From Thermoplasmata archaeon (lineage in GTDB: Archaea; Thermoplasmatota; Thermoplasmata; Thermoplasmatales; Thermoplasmataceae): a stretch of DNA of 10,876 nt. Made by a program: the position numbers and the translations under genes. The notes beneath the pieces were generated by a model. It ran no database searches. It was given only the letters and a program-made list of their open reading frames with translations, and was not told the DNA's origin. Below are positions 1-5,658 of this stretch, piece after piece (within the stretch, counting starts at the first letter, position 1; each line of letters starts with the position of its first letter). The stretch spans positions 1 through 10,876 of the forward strand of contig JAJZKX010000036.1 of assembly GCA_021850745.1 (NCBI GenBank), read 5' to 3'.

Positions 1-1
1 G

Positions 2-40
2 ATGCCGGAAGAAAATAAAATTCAGGGAAGAGGCTGGTAA
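2..40 (+). CDS. possible 3' end of an upstream ORF (12 codons)
   Basis: An open frame enters from the left edge and ends at a TAA at 38-40, reading MPEENKIQGRGW. It is in the same frame as the DUF92 gene that follows, so it is either the tail of a separate upstream gene or the true N-terminus of DUF92 interrupted by a stop. It is too short to identify. The ATG at 2-4 may be an internal methionine, since the upstream sequence is not visible. Confidence 0.25.
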   Translation: MPEENKIQGRGW

Positions 41-151
41 TCCATTTCACCCCTTCTAAATACCATAGAGATACTTCTCTTTCTAGGGATCTTATTCGCC
101 CTTTCAAGACTATTAAATATATTTGATCTTAAGGGCAGTGTTGCCGCACTT

Positions 152-778
152 GTGGTTGGATTGGCTGTTTCTTTCCTTGGATCCATAAGGTGGCTTATAT
201 TACTCCTTATTTTTGCTGTTTTCTCACATCTTGCAACCAAAGCATATTTCGATCTGAAGCAGAAGAATAAACTTCAGGAAGGAGAAAAGGGAGAAAGGAA
301 GATGTCGAATGTGTTTTATGCTGGAATTACTGGTCTTGTAATAGCCTTCCTGAATGTTACCACCATAATAGGCCGATACCCATATTTTCATTATTTCGAA
401 CTATTTGCAATTTCTCTGTCTGTTATAAGTGCCGACACATTTGCATCAGAGATAGGCATAATAGACAGGAAAGTTTACATGATAACAAATCTGAAGAGGA
501 CAGCCCCTGGAATAAATGGGGGTGTCTCAGTTATCGGCCAGCTGGCGGCGTTGCTTGGAGCTTCCATAGTGGGCATTTCATATGGGCTTCTTTCCGTTGG
601 CGGATTTAATACATTGCACGTTGTTATGGTCATTTTCCTTGGCTTTATCGGGTGCCAGATTGACAGCTATCTGGGTGCAATCTTCGAGAACAATGGTAAG
701 CTCTCAAAGGGAGAAGTGAACTTTATAGCCTCTTTTTCTGGCGTAATACTGGGTGCGTTATTCCTTTATCTGCTGTAA
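152..778 (+). CDS. DUF92 family integral membrane protein
   Basis: This is a polytopic membrane protein of the DUF92 family (TIGR00297), which includes the plant and cyanobacterial phytyl-phosphate kinase VTE6. A role in polyprenyl or phytyl phosphate metabolism is therefore possible, but untested for archaeal members. Numbering from the GTG at 152, family signatures are ADTFASEIG (94-102), GINGGVS (120-126) and GFIGCQIDSYLGAIFE (164-179), with hydrophobic helices around 3-27, 55-72, 80-93, 125-148, 155-173 and 190-208. The GTG is the first conventional start after the in-frame TAA at 38-40. However, the open frame from 41 to 151 encodes a hydrophobic stretch (including LLFLGILFALSRLL) that resembles the usual first helix of this family. 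The real protein therefore probably begins earlier, perhaps at a rare ATT at 44 (244 residues; purine-rich GGGAAGAGG at 25-33). Family assignment is confident; the start is not. Confidence 0.85.
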   Translation: MVGLAVSFLGSIRWLILLLIFAVFSHLATKAYFDLKQKNKLQEGEKGERKMSNVFYAGITGLVIAFLNVTTIIGRYPYFHYFELFAISLSVISADTFASEIGIIDRKVYMITNLKRTAPGINGGVSVIGQLAALLGASIVGISYGLLSVGGFNTLHVVMVIFLGFIGCQIDSYLGAIFENNGKLSKGEVNFIASFSGVILGALFLYLL

Positions 779-841
779 AGTCACATTATTGAACAGGATT
801 TGCATTGATTCCTTGTGTACTCGACGAATAAGTAGCACCCT

Positions 842-859
842 CACAATGAATTCATAGTG
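842..859. repeat. 18-bp palindrome in the convergent gap
   Basis: CAC-a-ATGAATTCAT-a-GTG is a near-perfect inverted repeat: a 10-bp perfect core at 846-855, one mismatched pair, then three more matched pairs. It lies in the 172-base gap between the 3' ends of the DUF92 gene and the minus-strand operon. It could form a hairpin in either transcript or bind a dimeric protein. No long T-run follows on either strand, so a terminator call is weak. The rest of 779-950 shows nothing recognisable. Confidence 0.45.
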
Positions 860-950
860 TTACGAAAAAGTGAAGAATAAGAATATTGCAGAATTTAGTG
901 CATAACCATAAGAAAAAGGGAAATTGCTCATATAGAGACTAAAATTATGG

Positions 951-1535
951 CTAATAATCCTTAGTCACTACTATTGACCCGACTACACCGTACTGCCCGG
1001 ATGCAGCTGTGAAGCTGGCAATAACAGGTTCGCCTGTCTTCATGAGAGATAGAGCAGTGGAGTTCAAAGTGGCTGTAAAGGACACTGTGGCAGTGCCTCC
1101 CTTCAGTGAAGTGTTCACATATGTGTTGTTGAAAAGGACGTAAGTCGAGTCCTGATAGGCGACCGTTGTAGCATTAGCGGTTGCGTTGCTAGGACTTTCA
1201 CCCTGTTTAATGAGGGCAGCGTATGTGGAATTATATGTCGAATTGAACTGGGTGATGTTTAGCAGTACTGGAGGAATAATGGTTGCGTTAACCGCTCCTG
1301 TTGCAACTGGAGCCTTCACTGTAATATTGAAGCTGAGTGACGTCACTGGGCTGGAGAGATTTACATAGTATGTGGCATTGGAAGCAATGAAGTCACCCTT
1401 TACATTTGATGAAACTGATGTCACACTCAATGCTGATATTTTGGAAGGCAGAATGTGCGAAGTGCCGAAAGCACCGCCTATAACTATTATGACCAGAACA
1501 AGAAAACCTATCCAACCCTTGACATTTCCATTCAT
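951..1535 (-). CDS. small membrane-anchored, sequon-rich extracellular protein
   Basis: No family is recognised. The 194-residue protein has a short positively charged N-terminus, one hydrophobic segment (about 8-27) that could be a signal anchor, and then an extracytoplasmic region rich in Thr, Ser, Asn and Val with alternating beta-like hydrophobicity. It carries 12 N-x-S/T sequons, a very high density suggesting heavy N-glycosylation. No Cys, metal-binding motif or catalytic signature is visible. It is the last gene of the Rieske/cytochrome b operon: its ATG overlaps the stop of the crotonase-like gene in an ATGA, and a GGAGGA Shine-Dalgarno sits 9 bases upstream. The context suggests an exposed accessory or stabilising subunit of the respiratory complex, or an unrelated cell-surface protein that happens to be co-transcribed. 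Confidence 0.75.
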   Translation of the reverse strand: MNGNVKGWIGFLVLVIIVIGGAFGTSHILPSKISALSVTSVSSNVKGDFIASNATYYVNLSSPVTSLSFNITVKAPVATGAVNATIIPPVLLNITQFNSTYNSTYAALIKQGESPSNATANATTVAYQDSTYVLFNNTYVNTSLKGGTATVSFTATLNSTALSLMKTGEPVIASFTAASGQYGVVGSIVVTKDY

Positions 1536-2218
1536 TGGTTAACGTCCTCCTTCTTTGAAAGATCAGTTCCTTCGTTTCCCGCGCAGATATTCTGAAGGTA
1601 AGAAAGATGTTCCATATTTAACGCCTCAATCAGATTACGCATTGCCATCCGCCTTCTCAGCACCATAAGTGTGCCTCTTGACTTGTTTATGACCCCTTTA
1701 GAATCCTCAAGGAAGGTGTCTTTGTTTATGATCAAATCGCAATTTGAACCTTCCTTGGCATCGACCCGCGCCAGTTCCTGAAATCTTGAACTTGTGACAG
1801 ACCCGCCCAGTACAAATGAGTATTCCTTGTAAAATCCAAGCCTGCTTCCTTCTGCAGCAATAATCTTATCGCATAATAGTGCAAGTTCATATCCGAAGTC
1901 GAATGCATCCCCATTAATCAGTGCAAATGTTGGTTTCTCAACGGATGCAAGGGTTGAGGCGAGAGCCCTGGCCTGTTCAAGGTATGAACGCTTATTCCCA
2001 GTATTCACGAGACCTTTGCAGAATACGAAATTCTGCCCGGTTAGGGCAATTGATTTCACTTCATCATCAATTGCAGCTTTTCCTATGGCCATCATCAATT
2101 CACCCATGACCGAGGAAGAGATCTTCCCGGACGAATCCGTCCTCAGCACTATTACTCCAACTGTGTCTTCCCGCCAGAACGAAACGTAATCGAATCCTTT
2201 TACTGTAATATTACTCAT
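1532..2218 (-). CDS. diverged crotonase-fold (enoyl-CoA hydratase/isomerase-like) protein
   Basis: This 228-residue protein is shorter than the usual ~260 of the crotonase superfamily, and lacks part of the C-terminal helices. Recognisable elements are a GVIVLRTD strand (21-28), the KSIALTGQNFVFCKG segment (55-69) matching the first oxyanion-loop region, KPTFALINGDAFDFGYELALLCD (95-117) matching the NGxAxGGGxELAxxCD signature, and SRLGF (125-129). By manual alignment with rat mitochondrial enoyl-CoA hydratase, the catalytic glutamates Glu144 and Glu164 correspond to Glu111 and Glu132. The oxyanion-hole GGG is replaced by DFG, and the Asp of the first loop by Val. The start is the ATG at 2218, overlapping the cytochrome b stop by 8 bases (ATGAGTAA). 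The protein is probably cytoplasmic. Being embedded in a respiratory operon is odd for a fatty-acid enzyme, so it may be a repurposed, possibly non-hydratase member. The fold is fairly sure; the reaction is unknown. Confidence 0.7.
   Translation of the reverse strand: MSNITVKGFDYVSFWREDTVGVIVLRTDSSGKISSSVMGELMMAIGKAAIDDEVKSIALTGQNFVFCKGLVNTGNKRSYLEQARALASTLASVEKPTFALINGDAFDFGYELALLCDKIIAAEGSRLGFYKEYSFVLGGSVTSSRFQELARVDAKEGSNCDLIINKDTFLEDSKGVINKSRGTLMVLRRRMAMRNLIEALNMEHLSYLQNICAGNEGTDLSKKEDVNQ
1545..1550 (-). promoter_or_regulatory. Shine-Dalgarno GGAGGA
   Basis: GGAGGA on the minus strand lies inside the end of the crotonase-like gene, 9 bases before the ATG at 1535. It fixes the start of the small surface protein and supports reinitiation at the overlapping ATGA. 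Confidence 0.7.
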
Positions 2219-3914
2219 AATAGAACGCTGCCCTGTAAATTCTCATTATTGTGCCGGCTATTATCAGGATGAATGCCAGTCCGATACCGAATTCACCGTT
2301 GTTTATTGCACCAATTGGATTCAAACCGAATATTAGATATGTGATCACTATGGCTGCAATGGCTAGAAGTGCTGAAAGAACTACGGCCGTATTCTTATTC
2401 ATCCTGTAGGCACTTCTCTCCTGCTTCTGCTTTGTGGACTCATATTGATTGGATAATCTGGCAGATTTTGCTGTCCCAACCGCTCCAAACACCATTACTC
2501 CTCCGGTGAAGAAAGTCGCAACTAGGTTAAGAAGGCTTGTATGTGCAAGTGTTGCAGTGAAATTCTGTCCAAATACATATGCCCCAAACATCATTACAAG
2601 GAGGAACAACAAGAAAGATGTGAGTATTTTCGTTCCAGTGATCTTGAATTTGCCCTTTTTATACTGACGCGATAAAAAGGTCATTCCCCCAACAACCACA
2701 ACAAATGGAGGCAAGAGGACGGCAAATACCTCGTAGTTGGGTATTTGCACACCCGGGGACAGTGCCCCCCAGGCCGACAGGATTGCCATGTATATTATGC
2801 CAAGTATCCCAAATGACGTTACCAGAGGCCTTGAAAGTGGATGCAGATCATCCGTAGTATCAATGAAAGGCAGGAGAAGGAAATATAGAAGGGGTATCAC
2901 CCCTATGACTGCGGTTGCGGCCAGAGCTGATAGATTACCGGCTGCAGCAAATATGTCGAAATCTACTGCTTTGTAAACGAACAAAAGGAACCATGGTGGA
3001 TACGCCGGTACGTATGCTGCATTCGGAGAACTTGGAGATACCTGTGGGAAAGGCGAAAACAAGGCCGGAAAAGTAGAAGCTGGTCCCGGGCTTACTGGAG
3101 CAAGAAGCGAAAGTATTGATGGTATGAGTATGATGAAACCAAAAGCAAACATGGCAAGCTGCGTCATGAATGAAAAGTTGTAAGGGTACCATTCCTTGTG
3201 CTTTTCTTCATTCTTGTCAACTGCAGGTGCCTTGTGATTTGTCTCTCTGTGCGAAGGCATTATTCCATTTGCCTCTGCAAGCCAGAAGTGAGCACCGAAG
3301 ACTATGCCTATCAATGCCACCAGTATGATATGCCAGGCAAGCATGTGACTGAAGAGGCTTGTACTTGTGCCATTCCCAAAGAATATTGACTCCAGGTAAT
3401 TACCTAGAAAAGGCGTTGCTTTTGCAATTCCTCTCCCGACATCTGTGGCATCAGATGAAAGAACGTCACCTGTCATTGAATAGCCGAAGAACCCGACCCC
3501 TATAGTTAGGGCAAGTAACAGGACTCCCAGAACCCACTGCAATTGTCTTGGCTTCTTATATGAGCCAAAAAAGTAATTCCTAAAAAGATGAACATATATG
3601 AGGAATATCATTGCGTAAGCCCCGTACAGGTGAGTTGTCAGAATCAATGAACCGTAAGGCACACTTGTAATGATTGCTTCAGTGCTGTTGTAAGCATCGC
3701 TGGGCACATAATACAGGAGAAGGAGCAGGCCCGTAATCACCTGATACACGAAGGCCATGGTTATCAATGCGCCCGTCCAATACCAGATTCCTCCTCTCCT
3801 TCTCATGTAATCCGGCACTTTCTTCAGCGGCAGGTCATTGATGTGCATCGGGTCTTCGCCAAGCACTTCGCCTTTCTGTGGCAATTTGAATAGCTTAGGT
3901 TTCTCATCAAACAA
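2211..3914 (-). CDS. cytochrome b of a bc1-like (quinol-oxidising) complex, C-terminally extended
   Basis: This is the membrane subunit that oxidises quinol and binds two b hemes, working with the Rieske protein encoded just upstream. From the TTG at 3914 it has 567 residues. The four heme-ligand histidines are present as H-x13-H pairs, His95/His109 in helix B and His195/His209 in helix D. The Qo-site PEWY motif is replaced by PPWF (306-309, bases 2988-2999). About eight helices match classical cytochrome b, and a further ~150 residues add roughly four more helices (about 431-449, 455-479, 508-530, 542-561), split by a charged loop near 484-505. I chose the TTG at 3914 because GGTGGTG lies 7 bases upstream. 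A TTG at 3947 would add 11 residues and overlap the Rieske gene by 11 bases, but has no Shine-Dalgarno. The gene overlaps the crotonase-like gene by 8 bases. Identification is very confident. Confidence 0.93.
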   Translation of the reverse strand: MFDEKPKLFKLPQKGEVLGEDPMHINDLPLKKVPDYMRRRGGIWYWTGALITMAFVYQVITGLLLLLYYVPSDAYNSTEAIITSVPYGSLILTTHLYGAYAMIFLIYVHLFRNYFFGSYKKPRQLQWVLGVLLLALTIGVGFFGYSMTGDVLSSDATDVGRGIAKATPFLGNYLESIFFGNGTSTSLFSHMLAWHIILVALIGIVFGAHFWLAEANGIMPSHRETNHKAPAVDKNEEKHKEWYPYNFSFMTQLAMFAFGFIILIPSILSLLAPVSPGPASTFPALFSPFPQVSPSSPNAAYVPAYPPWFLLFVYKAVDFDIFAAAGNLSALAATAVIGVIPLLYFLLLPFIDTTDDLHPLSRPLVTSFGILGIIYMAILSAWGALSPGVQIPNYEVFAVLLPPFVVVVGGMTFLSRQYKKGKFKITGTKILTSFLLFLLVMMFGAYVFGQNFTATLAHTSLLNLVATFFTGGVMVFGAVGTAKSARLSNQYESTKQKQERSAYRMNKNTAVVLSALLAIAAIVITYLIFGLNPIGAINNGEFGIGLAFILIIAGTIMRIYRAAFYYE

Positions 3915-3921
3915 TTTTTTG

Positions 3922-3928
3922 CACCACC
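3922..3928 (-). promoter_or_regulatory. Shine-Dalgarno GGTGGTG deciding the cytochrome b start
   Basis: GGTGGTG on the minus strand differs from the archaeal GGAGGTG consensus at one base and lies 7 bases before a TTG at 3914. No comparable site precedes the upstream TTG at 3947, so the shorter cytochrome b is preferred. Confidence 0.55.
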
Positions 3929-3936
3929 AATTTTTT

Positions 3937-4698
3937 CTATGATACAACAGATATCTTATTTACGGGCGTTGTGGTAGTTCCACTTGGGAACGCAGTTCCA
4001 CCAGACAGATCATTTGGCTTTCCATAGATAGTGGGTCCCACCATGCTTTTTACCTTGTAAGTATCAGAGACTGATTCATACTCCAGAATAGTGTTCGGAA
4101 GAGGATGCACCGTAGGTCCTGTGACAACTGCAAACCCATTATACGGATCATATGTGCTCCCATGGCAGTTGCAGTGAACATACCCAGTCAGCATACCATT
4201 CTGCGCATTTTGCTGTGCAGTAATAAGTGTAGGGTGACCTGGGATTGGAGTTCCTGGAGTATAGTAATGTATAATTGGTGGAATGCAACCCAGATGCTGG
4301 CATATGGCGCTGGAGCTGATCACAGATCCATATGGCCCAACTCCCGCAGCAGACGTGAAAACACGGCCAGTTGCAGGTACCTTGACGGGCTTTGAAACAA
4401 CTTTAACATCGTTGTTATGCTGATCGCCAAGCCTTATGAGAAAATTTGGATCGTTTTGAAGTGGATAATAATATACGTATGCTCTTGTGCTGTTGACCTT
4501 TATATCGGAGGTATGAATAGGCAACCCGGTATCGGAATCAACAAGGGTTAGGGTAGGAAATGCGGTAAGGCCGGTTGGAGGAGGAATTATGTTTGAAACA
4601 AGTCCCTTAACGACACCAGCAACTGCAGCCCCTGCAGATATGACAATCATTGCCTTGAGGAAGTTACGCTTTCCGTTATCTACTCTTTCCTCGTCCAT
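3937..4698 (-). CDS. Rieske [2Fe-2S] iron-sulfur protein
   Basis: This is the membrane-anchored electron-transfer subunit that takes an electron from quinol at cytochrome b and passes it on outside the membrane. From the ATG at 4698 it has 253 residues. Box I is CQHLGC (Cys133, His135, Cys138) and box II is CNCHGS (Cys176, Cys178, His179), giving the two Cys and two His cluster ligands plus the disulfide pair. The 37 residues between the boxes are more than in mitochondrial Rieske proteins (13). The N-terminus has a Tat-like KRNFLK followed by a hydrophobic segment (about 15-35) that probably stays as the anchor; note KR instead of RR. I prefer the ATG at 4698 because a TATA-like box centred about 24 bases upstream predicts a leaderless transcript beginning there. 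A TTG at 4713 would add five residues. It is the first gene of the operon, 22 bases before cytochrome b. Confidence 0.93.
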   Translation of the reverse strand: MDEERVDNGKRNFLKAMIVISAGAAVAGVVKGLVSNIIPPPTGLTAFPTLTLVDSDTGLPIHTSDIKVNSTRAYVYYYPLQNDPNFLIRLGDQHNNDVKVVSKPVKVPATGRVFTSAAGVGPYGSVISSSAICQHLGCIPPIIHYYTPGTPIPGHPTLITAQQNAQNGMLTGYVHCNCHGSTYDPYNGFAVVTGPTVHPLPNTILEYESVSDTYKVKSMVGPTIYGKPNDLSGGTAFPSGTTTTPVNKISVVS

Positions 4699-4717
4699 TA
4701 GTGGTTGATACAATCAA

Positions 4718-4725
4718 CATATAAG
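4718..4725 (-). promoter_or_regulatory. TATA box for the Rieske/cytochrome b operon
   Basis: The minus strand reads CTTATATG, close to the archaeal TTTATATA-type box A, preceded by an A-rich stretch that could serve as the TFB site. Its centre is about 24 bases upstream of the Rieske ATG at 4698, the spacing expected for a leaderless mRNA. Confidence 0.6.
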
Positions 4726-4787
4726 TTTTTTTCATTGATAAGTGTGTACGAAGGTTAAAGAAGAGATGAAACTAAATAAAAGATATC

Positions 4788-4812
4788 AGGTAATCTAGAT
4801 ATCCAGATACCT
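4788..4812. promoter_or_regulatory. candidate operator palindrome upstream of the RHH-like gene
   Basis: The left arm AGGTAATCTAGAT and the right arm ATCCAGATACCT match as inverted repeats at 11 of 12 positions, with one extra A at 4793 and one A/C mismatch. The palindrome centres on GATATC at 4798-4803; a second GATATC sits at 4782-4787. The right arm runs into the TATA box at 4811-4818, so a protein bound here would cover the TFB/TBP site. RHH dimers typically bind such sites, so autoregulation by the adjacent gene is the obvious inference. It lies 63 bases from the TATA box of the divergent respiratory operon. Confidence 0.55.
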
Positions 4813-4818
4813 TAAATA
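4811..4818 (+). promoter_or_regulatory. TATA box for the RHH-like gene
   Basis: CTTAAATA is centred about 24 bases before the ATG at 4839. No Shine-Dalgarno lies between the box and the ATG, consistent with a leaderless transcript. Confidence 0.6.
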
Positions 4819-4838
4819 CAGGAATACTATGTCTATAC

Positions 4839-5306
4839 ATGGCAACTAAAGAAAGAGAAGAAAGCAAAGAAACTGAAGACAAGAAAGATATTTCCATAAA
4901 AGGCGTCAGCAAGGATATCTACAGGAGAGTTCTTAACCTGGCTAGGGACACTGGAAAAACTCTGGGTGAGGTCACGAACGATGCCTATAAGACTTTTCTA
5001 GCAACCGCCTCAGGAGCACGCCAGATCTCCAAAAATTTTGTGGAAGGTGCCACACAGAGCATGCCCAAGTATATAGAGAACATAAAAAATCTGTCTGTAG
5101 ACAAGAATGATCTTGCAGAAATAGGACACAAGGTGGCGTTCAGCAACATAGATACATTGGAACTTGCAGGCATAGATAATGAAACATTTGACAGGTATGT
5201 TGATTCCATAACCAATGTTAAAACTCTTAAAATAGATAAGCACCTGAGCAAGGCCAAGGTTCTGGTGAAATGCAGTTTTGTTGACAATATAACCGTAACA
5301 CAGTAG
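4839..5306 (+). CDS. ribbon-helix-helix-like DNA-binding protein with unknown C-terminal domain
   Basis: The 155-residue protein starts with a highly charged Lys/Glu tail (1-16). Residues 17-55 follow the ribbon-helix-helix pattern: a short strand ISIKGV, a helix starting at SKDIYRRVLNLARDTG, then TLGEVTNDAYKTFL as the second helix. This resembles archaeal RHH regulators with 'tgktlgel..a' cores. The rest (about 60-155) is soluble with alternating strand-like segments such as NIDTLELAGID and NVKTLKIDKHL, and matches no family I can name; it might bind a ligand or partner. The ATG at 4839 is set by the TATA spacing. The palindrome at 4788-4812 suggests it represses itself. A frame-shadow explanation is unlikely, because the codon use and domain logic are coherent. 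The RHH assignment is by pattern only. Confidence 0.7.
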   Translation: MATKEREESKETEDKKDISIKGVSKDIYRRVLNLARDTGKTLGEVTNDAYKTFLATASGARQISKNFVEGATQSMPKYIENIKNLSVDKNDLAEIGHKVAFSNIDTLELAGIDNETFDRYVDSITNVKTLKIDKHLSKAKVLVKCSFVDNITVTQ

Positions 5307-5316
5307 CCAATTTTAA

Positions 5317-5352
5317 TGGCCCCCCATAAAGGCAAATTGCCCAAGAGGGCCA
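5317..5352. repeat. nested inverted repeats between the RHH-like gene and tRNA-Val
   Basis: The outer arms TGGCCC (5317-5322) and GGGCCA (5347-5352) enclose an inner perfect hairpin, GGCAA-a-TTGCC (5331-5341). The structure begins 10 bases after the stop of the RHH-like gene and ends just before the tRNA promoter. It could be a 3'-end hairpin of that mRNA. No T-run follows directly, so it is not called a terminator. Confidence 0.4.
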
Positions 5353-5357
5353 CAAGA

Positions 5358-5366
5358 TTTAAAATA
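5358..5366 (+). promoter_or_regulatory. TATA box for tRNA-Val
   Basis: TTTAAAATA is centred 25 bases upstream of the first base of the mature tRNA, the standard archaeal spacing. The tRNA therefore probably has its own promoter and little or no 5' leader. Confidence 0.6.
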
Positions 5367-5386
5367 AGCACGCGATTTTGGGATCG

Positions 5387-5459
5387 GGGCTCGTAGTCTA
5401 GTGGTTATGATACCGCCCTTACAAGGCGGTGGTCACCGGTTCAAATCCGGTCGGGCCCA
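5387..5459 (+). tRNA. tRNA-Val, anticodon UAC
   Basis: A complete 73-base cloverleaf can be folded by hand. The acceptor stem GGGCTCG pairs with CGGGCCC (one U-G pair), the anticodon stem CCGCC pairs with GGCGG around loop CTTACAA (anticodon TAC at 5420-5422), and the T stem ACCGG pairs with CCGGT around TTCAAAT. The variable loop has five bases. The D stem is short, with a G-U pair and a U-U mismatch. The discriminator base is A, CCA is not encoded, and there is no intron. Confidence 0.96.
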
Positions 5460-5470
5460 TTCCGGTCGCA

Positions 5471-5480
5471 TTTAATTTTT
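5471..5480 (+). terminator. T-rich tract after tRNA-Val
   Basis: TTTAATTTTT begins 12 bases after the tRNA. Archaeal RNA polymerase commonly stops at such T-tracts without a hairpin. The rest of the gap to 5658 shows only short imperfect inverted repeats and no convincing gene. Confidence 0.4.
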
Positions 5481-5658
5481 GGCGGGCAACTCCTTGAATA
5501 AACAGAAGCTGTGCAGGAACGGTTAAGAGTTAGCAAATGTAAAATTCATGAACATCACACGTTTTTTGTGGAATTAGTTTTAGAAAGACGCAAGGGGTTC
5601 CAGCTTATCTGTTTATTAGGGGAGCCTTATGAGGTGTCCAGTAGACCTCTCAAAGCGA

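Noticed and set aside
921..931. AAATTGCTCAT repeated at 10674-10684, and ATGCAAATTT at 7001-7010 and 7266-7275
   Set aside because: Exact matches of 10-11 bases in an AT-rich window of this size are expected by chance and have no common context.
4985..5371. Minus-strand frames opposite the RHH-like gene
   Set aside because: They mirror the plus-strand frame, which has a promoter, an operator-like site and a recognisable DNA-binding pattern.
5387..5459. tRNA-Val as a possible integration attachment site
   Set aside because: No integrase, no repeated tRNA 3' end and no mobile genes are visible on either side.
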